Positions 54,024 through 61,453 of a stretch of 64,000 nucleotides of DNA are shown in pieces. A model generated the notes under the pieces. That model saw only the letters and a program-made list of their open reading frames with translations, was not told the origin of the DNA and searched no databases. The position numbers were made by a program, and so were the translations under genes. This DNA is from JBBATK01 sp044228285 (GTDB lineage Bacteria; Bacteroidota; Ignavibacteria; Kapaibacteriales; NICIL-2). How positions within the stretch are numbered: position 1 is the stretch's first letter; each line of letters starts with the position of its first letter. The stretch is from the NCBI GenBank assembly GCA_044228285.1, contig JBGAVD010000001.1, positions 372,001 through 436,000 on the forward strand. Reading direction: 5' to 3'.

Positions 54024-54662
54024 CTATTGCCAACTCGGAATGCGTATGACTGCTAGAAAGCTGCTTGGTGAGCGTGCTCTGGCGGCAACGCGATCACCGT
54101 TTCGGCTGCCAAGAGTGTTTGTGTTTCCTTCGACAGTTTGCGTAATGTTGCTACTAGAGCTCACGACTATTCCTGTATGTCCGTTTGATGCGCGTCCGAT
54201 GAGCTCTGGGTCCGTGCGGCCGTCTGCTCGACTGATGAAGATGTCACCAGGCCTGAGTAAATCACCATTAAACTCTGCGCTATGCGCAATGACTTGAAGT
54301 CCGCTACCTAGGCTACTAGCCCAGGCTAGCTGCCTATAGCAACTGGCTGTGCGAAGCAGGGGATTGCTCATTCGCAAACTCACCGCAACCTTACTTGCCA
54401 TTTTCCATACATAGACCATGCACCAGTATATCCCGCTCGTGCCTGTGACTTCCCGTTGCCAGGGATCTATCACTGGTGAGTGATTGGCGCGCCCGCGAGT
54501 CTCTCGAACAAATGTGTACGAGAGAGCAGTGTCGACTAGAAGCCTTGCTGGTGACTTTTTCTTAGAACGGTCTGCCCAGGATGAAGGCGGATCCGAGAAT
54601 AAGGGCGGAGAAGACGCGAGAATCAGCGTCAACATTACCGCGAAAAACTTTCCATGTATCAT
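54024..54662 (-). CDS. CHAP/NlpC-like peptidoglycan hydrolase with N-terminal hydrophobic segment
   Basis: 212 residues. The start is uncertain: ATG 54662 gives a signal-peptide-like N-terminus (FFAVMLTLILASS) but overlaps the preceding gene by about 100 bases; ATG 54635 is the other option. Cys81 (IYWCM) and His162 (GHTGIVV) match the paralog at 51458-52081, as do VEGNTN and the spacing. It would be exported and cut peptidoglycan. It is the only other copy of this fold here. Confidence 0.65.
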   Translation of the reverse strand: MIHGKFFAVMLTLILASSPPLFSDPPSSWADRSKKKSPARLLVDTALSYTFVRETRGRANHSPVIDPWQREVTGTSGIYWCMVYVWKMASKVAVSLRMSNPLLRTASCYRQLAWASSLGSGLQVIAHSAEFNGDLLRPGDIFISRADGRTDPELIGRASNGHTGIVVSSSSNITQTVEGNTNTLGSRNGDRVAARARSPSSFLAVIRIPSWQ

Positions 54663-54843
54663 AGTCGCGTCCATTGTGAATCCAAGCATAGAATGAACAG
54701 ATAGCCCAAAAGAGTGTCACGTACACAATGCGTGTTCCGATTGCAGCAACGTCAGTGAGTTGCCAGCCAATCAGTGCGCCAAACGCGCAAAGCACAATGA
54801 GGCAGAGTGCAAATGACATGATGCTTTGTTGATTGATTTTCAT
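54562..54843 (-). CDS. Small multi-pass membrane protein
   Basis: 93 residues. Hydrophobic segments near 10-28 (SFALCLIVLCAFGALIG) and 33-52 (GTRIVYVTLFWAICSFYAW), and a third near the C-terminus (FSALILGSAFILG). No family recognised. It overlaps the start of the downstream lysin, so one of the two reading frames may be mis-assigned in this stretch. Confidence 0.55.
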   Translation of the reverse strand: MKINQQSIMSFALCLIVLCAFGALIGWQLTDVAAIGTRIVYVTLFWAICSFYAWIHNGRDYDTWKVFRGNVDADSRVFSALILGSAFILGRPF

Positions 54844-54875
54844 TTGAGTACAAAGAGCTGTTAGAGTGTCGTTAG

Positions 54876-55172
54876 TTATGCTGGTGGCAGCAGCGCCTTC
54901 ATCCCTTGTTGCACGATCAGGGGTACAACAGTCCAGTTCACGCTCGATATATCCGATAGCACGTCTGTTGGAATTGCGCCTTCGTTGTACTCGGAGCAGA
55001 TTCCACGTTGCCAAGCGTAGTTCTTCTGCGGAAGCGAGAGCATGTACTTCTTGACCTGAGCGCGGGCAGTGCCAGCCACTTGCGGGTTAGTCCAATTGAG
55101 CTTATTGCCATAAGCAACCAGCCACTCGGGTACATCACTTGCGATGAGTTGTTGCGTTGTTTCAGTTTGCAT
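54876..55172 (-). CDS. Hypothetical protein
   Basis: 98 residues with Trp and Tyr spread throughout (EWLVAYGNKLNW, SVNWTVVPLIVQQ) and one Cys. No signal peptide and no recognised motif. It sits between the coiled-coil protein gene and the small membrane protein gene of the operon. Confidence 0.5.
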   Translation of the reverse strand: MQTETTQQLIASDVPEWLVAYGNKLNWTNPQVAGTARAQVKKYMLSLPQKNYAWQRGICSEYNEGAIPTDVLSDISSVNWTVVPLIVQQGMKALLPPA

Positions 55173-55195
55173 AGTCTCTGATTTCTGTTTGTGTC

Positions 55196-56254
55196 TTAGT
55201 ACGTGCTCTGTGCTTCAGTTTGTTCCATCTCTTGAACTTCAGCCTCTTGCTCCTCTGGCATGAGAATGCGCCGTGGGGGACTCATCTCAGTCGGCCGAGG
55301 AGGAATGTAGGTGCTTTGCATGTCACGCGTTGGTTGCTCGATTGCGCCATGTGGCGCTGGTGTTGGCAAGCCAGAGTAGGCATTTGCATTTGCTCTTGGT
55401 GCAGATTGTTTTGAAGCGTTGTCCGATAAACTTGGCTGCGGACTAACGCCTTTGTCCGCGAGCAGTAAAGGCAAGGCTTGCATGGCTACTTGCAACAGAT
55501 CGTTCACCACTGGACCGTTACTTGATTCTGCTTGGCGCTGGAACCTTTGTAGCCCGATCAAAATCGCGTACGTGTCGGCTTTTATCTTCTGCTGGTGCAG
55601 CTTCATCTGAACTTCGAGCACGTCTTGCTGGAGCTGGAAGATCTGGCGGTCTTTCTCAGAGATGATTTTATACAAACGCTCGACTTGTCCATTTGCGGAG
55701 TCAAGCTGGCTGCGCATGAGTTTGTTTTGCTCATCTGATTGCGTTGTGATAAGTGAAGTGATGCGCTCTCCTTCACTTTCGCGTTCGTCACGCAGCGCGT
55801 CAAAAGAATCTTGCAGGGTTTGTATGCGTTCCTCAGCGGCTTCATACTTGGCGCGCCACGCGGGTGCCTCGCCATGATGCTGGCTGGTCATCGCATCACT
55901 GAGACTAGTGGTAGAGCCTACTGGTTGTTCAACCTGTGAGCTGTACGCCGAACTAGGAACAACAACTGCTGGAGTTGTCTGCATACGCGCTATTGGCGTA
56001 AACTCACCGAAGTACTGGAGAGTTGCATCAGGCATTACCTCGTAGACCCAGTACATCTTGCCGAGCTTGAGTAGTGGTTGAATAGCGCGCACCGCTAGGT
56101 CATCAGTGGTGCTGATCCCCATGTTCTTGAGCAACTGTCCAGAGATGTTGACCGTGCCCTTTTCTTCGAACACAGGTTCAGAACGGTGCTGACTCTCAAT
56201 CAGTTTTGGCCTGCCGATCAGGTAGGTTGCGTCAGTTCGAAATTTCTTCTTCAT
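55196..56254 (-). CDS. Coiled-coil structural protein with disordered tail
   Basis: 352 residues. Residues about 1-90 are globular beta-rich; about 130-220 is a long coiled coil with heptads (TLQDSFDALRDERESEGERI and KDRQIFQLQQDVLEVQ). The C-terminal 80 residues are Pro/Ser/Gln-rich. No family recognised. Position in the late-type operon suggests a virion or assembly component. Confidence 0.55.
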   Translation of the reverse strand: MKKKFRTDATYLIGRPKLIESQHRSEPVFEEKGTVNISGQLLKNMGISTTDDLAVRAIQPLLKLGKMYWVYEVMPDATLQYFGEFTPIARMQTTPAVVVPSSAYSSQVEQPVGSTTSLSDAMTSQHHGEAPAWRAKYEAAEERIQTLQDSFDALRDERESEGERITSLITTQSDEQNKLMRSQLDSANGQVERLYKIISEKDRQIFQLQQDVLEVQMKLHQQKIKADTYAILIGLQRFQRQAESSNGPVVNDLLQVAMQALPLLLADKGVSPQPSLSDNASKQSAPRANANAYSGLPTPAPHGAIEQPTRDMQSTYIPPRPTEMSPPRRILMPEEQEAEVQEMEQTEAQSTY

Positions 56255-56271
56255 ATGTGCTTATGTTATGT

Positions 56272-56787
56272 CTAGCTCCAGCCGGAATATGTTGTTGTCG
56301 GGGTGCTAGAGGCACCACCATCTTGAATGCCTATGCTAGCGTCGAGTGCTGCATAGTCTTGAGAGTTGTAGAAACTCAAGACATTGGTCGTGTAGTTCTC
56401 ACCGTCACTAAATGCTCGCTTGCGCGATGGATTGTAGCTGCCTTGGTTGTAAGCGTGTACTGCCTTGCGCCATGAACCGCCATAGCGTCTGTATTGATAC
56501 AAGAGATAGCGCTGTGCTAGCTCAATGGCGTGCTTTGCATCGTAAATGCGCTCTGGCGTGCACTTCACTCGCATGAACTTAGTCTCAATCTCGCACTGCG
56601 TGCCTTTGAGTATCTGCATGAGACCTCGAGCACTGCTCTTGCTGTTTTTGGCTTCAGTGTCCAGCGGCCGGTTCTCCTTCAGATTGACCGCAAAGGAAAC
56701 GCGGGCTAAGTCAAGTGGCATTGCCACAGACAACTTGAGCGCCACTTCTCTATGCAGTTTCCACGCAGCTTCACGTGAGAGCTTCAT
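56272..56787 (-). CDS. Lytic transglycosylase (SLT family)
   Basis: 171 residues; ATG overlaps the previous stop as TAATG. The motif SSARGLMQI at about 51-59 with a Glu (Glu38) 15-20 residues upstream matches the SLT catalytic arrangement, and AYNQGSYNPS (near 114) is the third conserved block. It cleaves the glycan strand of peptidoglycan. No signal peptide, so it may ride on the virion to help DNA delivery or assist lysis. Confidence 0.8.
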   Translation of the reverse strand: MKLSREAAWKLHREVALKLSVAMPLDLARVSFAVNLKENRPLDTEAKNSKSSARGLMQILKGTQCEIETKFMRVKCTPERIYDAKHAIELAQRYLLYQYRRYGGSWRKAVHAYNQGSYNPSRKRAFSDGENYTTNVLSFYNSQDYAALDASIGIQDGGASSTPTTTYSGWS

Positions 56788-57497
56788 TACCTGGTGTACC
56801 CTAGTAGTTCAACTTCCACGATGAGCGGATAGGGCTGCTTCACATGTGCTGAGTCAACTTCAACAAGCTGCGCGCATGAACCGCGAACGACGATGTAACC
56901 AACTGCATCATCAGGCACTTTGCCAATTGAGATCGGAAAACGAGGCTCAAACACATAAGGAAGCATAACGCCGATCGAGAGATCACCAGCATGCTGCACT
57001 GAGTAATTTGAATCTTGAAAGCCATTCATGATAGTATGGTTGCCAAGCGTCTTAATCGAGAGATTAAAGAAGTTTGGCTGCCACCCACCAATCTCGCCTA
57101 GACGAAATCGTGATTGCACATACGCGTCATTTGGTGAGACTAGTGACTCTTCAATTGCTGCAAGCGTATCTGCGTCTTGAACTGGTGAGCCAGTGAGGGT
57201 AGAGTCAATGGCTCGCACGCTCACTTTTGTCACAAAGCACTCATCAAAACTTGAGAGCTCACGTTCATTGCGCACACAACGTAGGCGGTTGAAGGTCATT
57301 CCAGCTTCGCCAATCTCTAGTAGACAGTTGTAGAGCGCGGTTTCACTTGAGCCAACATCGGATGCAGCCGTTAAGTCATAGGTTCCTATGTCTTCTTGAC
57401 ATGTGGAGACAAAGATGAGCGCGCATGGCTTGAAGTGTCGCCACATGCTCACCATACTTTCAACATCTGTCTGTATTTGCGGGTTCATCTCTTGCAT
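56787..57497 (-). CDS. Beta-rich structural protein candidate
   Basis: 236 residues (ATG 57497 or 57488). Strand-rich, with Cys at the start (SMWRHFKPCALIFVSTC) and a C-terminal strand ending PLIVEVELLGY, the kind of last strand seen in viral jelly-roll proteins. No enzymatic motif. It is coupled to the lytic transglycosylase gene and lies just downstream of another small beta-rich protein. Candidate minor capsid, spike or tail-type protein; the class is not settled. Confidence 0.5.
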   Translation of the reverse strand: MQEMNPQIQTDVESMVSMWRHFKPCALIFVSTCQEDIGTYDLTAASDVGSSETALYNCLLEIGEAGMTFNRLRCVRNERELSSFDECFVTKVSVRAIDSTLTGSPVQDADTLAAIEESLVSPNDAYVQSRFRLGEIGGWQPNFFNLSIKTLGNHTIMNGFQDSNYSVQHAGDLSIGVMLPYVFEPRFPISIGKVPDDAVGYIVVRGSCAQLVEVDSAHVKQPYPLIVEVELLGYTR

Positions 57498-57499
57498 GA

Positions 57500-57898
57500 T
57501 TAAGGTAATTCCTCATACATGAGTGTGAGCACAACCGTTATAGGAACAGCTTGTTTCGCTCCCGTACCCGCAGCGTTGTGCTGCGTTTGCATCTTGAGCA
57601 CCGTTCCTTTGCCAAGCAGAATCGGAGGCATCTTCTCAGAGGCGAGAAACGCGCCCAGACTCAAGGCATCGATGGAGTTGTTTGCATCACTGCCTTGTTG
57701 CTTAACTAGATCCTTATCCTGAGTCTTGATGGTGACTTGATAGTCATCCAGTGAAGTCATTAGCGGAATGATGCTGCCATCGTTATCACGGATCTGTACG
57801 GTGCCTTTGAGCACACGGATGTTGCGGTCAAGCTGAAACTCTTTCTGCGTTGACTGCCCACCTGATGTTGTGATCGTGTTTGAAATCTTGATAAACAT
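57500..57898 (-). CDS. Small beta-rich structural protein candidate
   Basis: 132 residues. Strand pattern RVLKGTVQIRD, YQVTIKTQDKD, GKGTVLKMQTQ and VPITVVLTLMYEE, with charged loops, looks like one compact beta-sandwich. Single jelly-roll capsid proteins are of this size. No sequence match recognised. Neighbours on both sides are also beta-rich. Confidence 0.5.
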   Translation of the reverse strand: MFIKISNTITTSGGQSTQKEFQLDRNIRVLKGTVQIRDNDGSIIPLMTSLDDYQVTIKTQDKDLVKQQGSDANNSIDALSLGAFLASEKMPPILLGKGTVLKMQTQHNAAGTGAKQAVPITVVLTLMYEELP

Positions 57899-58010
57899 TG
57901 TCTTTGCGCTCTGTTAGTGATAGAGGTTGCCATAGCGATTGCCGAGGTGATCAGTTGCAAGCTGACCACCTGGCAATGGCCTGGGGTGCGAGATTGAAGC
58001 TTACCTTAGC

Positions 58011-58688
58011 TTAGACTACGCTAGCCATCTTCGCATCTTGATAAGCAAGAAGCACGCGAGTGTAAAACGCGCGACCTTCTGCCGTGATGATGGAAGTTGA
58101 AAGTCCACCTGCACCTGAGTTCAGGTGGGGATTGCCTGCCGCGCTTGCAGCTGTCGTGAGTGAATACTCATCTGCCTTGACGAGGTTCACACCACCGTCA
58201 TCACCAGGCATGAGTGTCACTGGCTCTGGTAGAGCAGTGAATGGGTTTGCCTTGTGGAAGTAGGTGAGCGCGTCACCTGCCGCGTCATACACAACATTGT
58301 ATGGCAGGCAGTGAATGAGTGGAATGCGGTACAGTGGAGTGTCGCCCTTGAACACCTCAACGTTTGTGAGGTTCAGCCATGCGAACCATTGTTCCTTGAC
58401 AGACTGACCGACCTCGCCAGCTACGAACTTGACAACTGGTTGCACGCAGATCGCGTTGATCTGAATTGGCAAAGAGCTTGGCAGCTCAAGATTCTGCAAT
58501 GACTGGGGGAGCTTCTGACCTTTGTTTTTGCTGAAGAGCTTGGTGGAAGCAAAGGCAGTGCCGACAGGGTGAATGGCTGTATCGTAGCCGATACGCTGGC
58601 GAGCGACAATAGCGCCCGCGACCAGTGACTCTACACCGCTTGCAGCAAGAGCAGTTTGCGCTTGTTGCACTTTCTGGAGTGTATCCAT
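58011..58688 (-). CDS. Major capsid-like protein candidate
   Basis: 225 residues without signal peptide or membrane segment. After a helical start (1-35) the chain is mostly strands (SLPIQINAICVQPVVKFV, WFAWLNLTNVEVF, LYRIPLIHCLPYN) and ends RAFYTRVLLAY. Its preceding 120-base gap has a 9-bp hairpin, unusual in this tightly spaced operon and often seen before highly expressed genes. The two genes after it are of the same beta type. I infer a virion protein, possibly a jelly-roll major capsid protein; no sequence proof. Confidence 0.45.
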   Translation of the reverse strand: MDTLQKVQQAQTALAASGVESLVAGAIVARQRIGYDTAIHPVGTAFASTKLFSKNKGQKLPQSLQNLELPSSLPIQINAICVQPVVKFVAGEVGQSVKEQWFAWLNLTNVEVFKGDTPLYRIPLIHCLPYNVVYDAAGDALTYFHKANPFTALPEPVTLMPGDDGGVNLVKADEYSLTTAASAAGNPHLNSGAGGLSTSIITAEGRAFYTRVLLAYQDAKMASVV

Positions 58689-58706
58689 TGTGATTAGAGG
58701 AGTAAG

Positions 58707-58730
58707 TGAGAAGAAGTCTTATTCTTCTCA
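58707..58730. promoter_or_regulatory. Leader hairpin before the capsid-like gene
   Basis: TGAGAAGAA (58707-58715) pairs with TTCTTCTCA (58722-58730), six-base loop, 18 bases before the start codon at 58688 as read on the minus strand. No T-tract follows. May act in mRNA stability, processing or partial termination. Confidence 0.5.
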
Positions 58731-58808
58731 TTCGTTGCAGCAAATGACTTACTCTCATACTGATAAATCCGCTATGTCAGTTTAAGGTGGTTAAGCCTTA
58801 ACCTTGAG

Positions 58809-59372
58809 CTAGTACAAGCTTTGAGCGGCAAATGGGCTTGCGGAGTTCTGGCTAACGAATGGACTTTGATTCGAAAGAAGTCGCCCGCCAGGTGAGACAA
58901 CGTTCTGCGAATGAGCTGACAAGACTTCGCCAACGTTGTCGCGAAGCGGACTTTGCGCCAATCGCCTGACTTCATCTGGGTTATAGGCAAAGAGATTGCC
59001 TGCTGGTCTAACGACATTTCCCATTCTGTCTTGAAGTGGTACACCGCCTGACGATGCAGTGTTTACCGTTCCTTCGTTTGCGCCCAGAACCCAGAAGCTC
59101 TTACCCGTTAGGTCATTGAAGAGCGGCTCGGCGTACTGCATGAGATGCGCCGTTGTGCAGGCAATTGCGCCGTGACTGGCACCTGGCCAGTTCATGAGCT
59201 TCCCAATCAATAGCGGAATACCCCCGCCAACAAGCAGAGCTGGAATGCCGCTCATACCAAAGAGACTTGGAACGATGCGGTAGAAAACAGCGGCCAGTGC
59301 CGCCAGACCATCTTGCAAGAGTGCTTCTTGAGTGAAGCCTTTCTTCAGATTGCCTTTGATGTCGAATTTCAT
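58809..59372 (-). CDS. Membrane protein with two N-terminal hydrophobic segments
   Basis: 187 residues; start follows GGGAG by nine bases. Hydrophobic segments near 20-37 (ALAALAAVFYRIVPSLF) and 41-58 (GIPALLVGGGIPLLIG), then a mostly polar half that ends QSPFVSQNSASPFAAQSLY. No family. Candidate virion membrane protein. Confidence 0.6.
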   Translation of the reverse strand: MKFDIKGNLKKGFTQEALLQDGLAALAAVFYRIVPSLFGMSGIPALLVGGGIPLLIGKLMNWPGASHGAIACTTAHLMQYAEPLFNDLTGKSFWVLGANEGTVNTASSGGVPLQDRMGNVVRPAGNLFAYNPDEVRRLAQSPLRDNVGEVLSAHSQNVVSPGGRLLSNQSPFVSQNSASPFAAQSLY

Positions 59373-59483
59373 GAGTGAAACTCCCTCGTTATGTGATGAA
59401 TACTATTGTGGTGAATACTGTTGTTGTGAACGTTGTTGTCAATCTGGTTGTGATTGTGGTGTTCGTTTTTTCATGACGCGACC

Positions 59484-59987
59484 TTAACGCCGTCGTGGAC
59501 TCGACAGTGCGCTAGTAGCAAGCGCAGTGACAGTCGCAACACCAAGAACAATCAGAATGAGACCGGTGATACCCATTCCTGAACCGTTGCATGGTGCGGG
59601 TGAATCCGCAACGAAGACCGTCGATTCTGGAATGCCAGAGTCACTCGCGTTTGACAGTGCTCCAAGACCATTCATGCCACCAGTAGCGGTATTGTCACAA
59701 TCAATCTCGAGCGCATCGTCATTACAAGTCTTCGTCGTTCGAGTGACAGGAATAGCCTTGTCAGATTGTGATTCCTGCTGCGGTGACAAGTACCAAGTTT
59801 CCTGCACATCTGTTTCTTGGCAGTCTGTTGGACAGTCTGGGCATGGCGCGCCCGTAGGTGTTTGAGTTTGAGTGCCAAGCAGCGGAGAGTTTGCGCCACC
59901 AACGCTGACTAATGGATCTCTGAGGCCAGCGAATCCTGCGAATCCTTGTTGTCTCAGCTTCGGTTGTGGGCTTGTGGTGATAATCAT
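59484..59987 (-). CDS. Cys-module protein B, C-terminal membrane anchor
   Basis: 167 residues from ATG 59987, eight bases after GAGGA; the frame start at 60014 has no such site. A Gly/Thr-rich N-terminus precedes a Cys module at about 43-95: CPDCPTDC, DVQETWYL, PVTRTTKTC and LEIDC. The C-terminal segment (GITGLILIVLGVATVTALA) is a transmembrane anchor with basic residues at the end. The module recurs in the gene just upstream (60474-59761), so the two are related. Function unknown; the Cys could form disulphides or bind metal. Confidence 0.65.
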   Translation of the reverse strand: MIITTSPQPKLRQQGFAGFAGLRDPLVSVGGANSPLLGTQTQTPTGAPCPDCPTDCQETDVQETWYLSPQQESQSDKAIPVTRTTKTCNDDALEIDCDNTATGGMNGLGALSNASDSGIPESTVFVADSPAPCNGSGMGITGLILIVLGVATVTALATSALSSPRRR

Positions 59988-60474
59988 GATGTATCCTCGT
60001 TTTGTAGTTGTCATTTAGAAAGATGTGCGCCGTGAGGCGATTGCAGTCGATCTTCACTTGTAAGTTTGGGTCTTGACACACAGTCTTCTGGCGCGTGATC
60101 TGAACGGGCACATCTTGCGGGGTGCGCTTTGTAGCCGTCAAGTACCAGTTCTCATTGACATCGTTAGTGACACAGTTGCAACACTTCTTCCTGGTAGTAG
60201 TGGAGTTTGTGCCGCCTGTAGCTGAACCGCCTGTGGCTCCACCAACGCCGCTCAATGGTCTTGCCTTTCCACTGGTGGCGGCATACCAGATGGAGGTTGT
60301 GTCGTCACGAAACGAGCCATTGAATAGTGAGCCGTCAGCAAGTACAACGTCACCGCTAACATCAGCGTACACGACCTCGCCGCTACTTGAAAGTCCGACA
60401 CGCCGCACAGGCGCTCCAGAAAGACCAGTGCTTTGCCGCTCAGGGCGCGCACCAGCTTGATAAACTATTCTCAT
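59761..60474 (-). CDS. Cys-module protein A
   Basis: The open frame is 237 codons, but only the first about 155 look like protein: a beta-rich N-terminus, a Gly/Thr linker and the module CCNC, DVNENWYL, PVQITRQKTVC and VKIDC, the same order as in the next gene. After IDC the frame runs for about 80 codons antiphase inside the start of the next gene and the sequence turns Arg/Ser-rich and unlike a protein. Either the two genes overlap by 227 bases or a small insertion/deletion has removed the proper stop near 60015. The annotated end is therefore doubtful. Confidence 0.55.
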   Translation of the reverse strand: MRIVYQAGARPERQSTGLSGAPVRRVGLSSSGEVVYADVSGDVVLADGSLFNGSFRDDTTSIWYAATSGKARPLSGVGGATGGSATGGTNSTTTRKKCCNCVTNDVNENWYLTATKRTPQDVPVQITRQKTVCQDPNLQVKIDCNRLTAHIFLNDNYKTRIHHDYHHKPTTEAETTRIRRIRWPQRSISQRWWRKLSAAWHSNSNTYGRAMPRLSNRLPRNRCAGNLVLVTAAGITI

Positions 60475-60478
60475 GGTA

Positions 60479-61453
60479 TTAACTCCATCCTACGTAATGA
60501 TACATTGTTTTGCTCTGTCGTGCCACTGATCGTGCCGGAGTCTGTGCTTGCGTGATGCTAGTACTTTCTTCAATGACTGACGCCTTCACAGGGCGTACGT
60601 GAACCAATCTGCCATGCCTTACAAGCATAAAGCGCGGTGATGTTTCTCCTGGCTTCGCCTCGCTTGGCTCTTCCTGGGAAGTTTGCGAGCCAGTAGTAGT
60701 AGTAAGTGGTAAGGGGATCTCTGAGTTCTGAGCATTACTGGTACCTACTGGTTCCAGACTCGCACCTGGCGAAGTTTCTGGAATCGGTGTTTTCACCACG
60801 GGAACTGGCGAGATACCAGAATCCTCCGTGCTATTCGTTCGAACTGGCGAAGATGACCTACCACGAGTGCGAGAAGCAATGTTCAGTCTTGTATCTCTTG
60901 ACGACTCATCATGCACATTCGGCGCAAAGAGACTACGGTTATTACTGTCTGTGTCTTGCGAATTGTGAATGTTGATGATGATCGGCGGCGCAGCTGCGTT
61001 TGAGTTTGCGTTTAAGTTTGAGTTCGTACTACTTCTGCGCTGCCTGGCGGCTGGTGCTGAGGTTGACCTGCCAAAGTCATCACTTTGATTTGCGTTGTCT
61101 GGAACTTCCTGCCGGGTGCTTGATAGTACGGGCATATTGCCACCTTGAGTTTGTTGACGCCTGCCGTTAGAACCTTGCTCGGCTCGTGCAGGAGTATTTT
61201 GAGCACAGTCAGAGCTCTGCGCAGGCCACGCAGGTATGAACATTGGCGGTGACTGAATCACGATAGGCGCAGCAGGTGCAGGTGCTTGCACGATGATTGG
61301 CGTTGAGCACGGACTGCTTTGAGTTTGTTGCGCTGGCAGCAGACCTGGTTGCTGGTTGCCTAGTGGTAAGAAACCTTGGCAGGGCAACGCTTGTGGCCAG
61401 AATGGCGCATTCTGCACCTGTGACTTACTTTTACATCGCACGCTTAGAGGCAT
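60479..61453 (-). CDS. Large low-complexity disordered protein
   Basis: 324 residues, very rich in Pro, Ser, Gln, Thr and Asn, almost without hydrophobic core (for example PAPAAPIVIQSP, SSTNSNLNANSN). The start overlaps the previous stop as TAATG. A short C-terminal part (RFMLVRHGRLVHVRPVKASVIEES) is more ordered. Could be a linker, scaffold or surface protein; nothing identifies it. Confidence 0.55.
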   Translation of the reverse strand: MPLSVRCKSKSQVQNAPFWPQALPCQGFLPLGNQQPGLLPAQQTQSSPCSTPIIVQAPAPAAPIVIQSPPMFIPAWPAQSSDCAQNTPARAEQGSNGRRQQTQGGNMPVLSSTRQEVPDNANQSDDFGRSTSAPAARQRRSSTNSNLNANSNAAAPPIIINIHNSQDTDSNNRSLFAPNVHDESSRDTRLNIASRTRGRSSSPVRTNSTEDSGISPVPVVKTPIPETSPGASLEPVGTSNAQNSEIPLPLTTTTGSQTSQEEPSEAKPGETSPRFMLVRHGRLVHVRPVKASVIEESTSITQAQTPARSVARQSKTMYHYVGWS

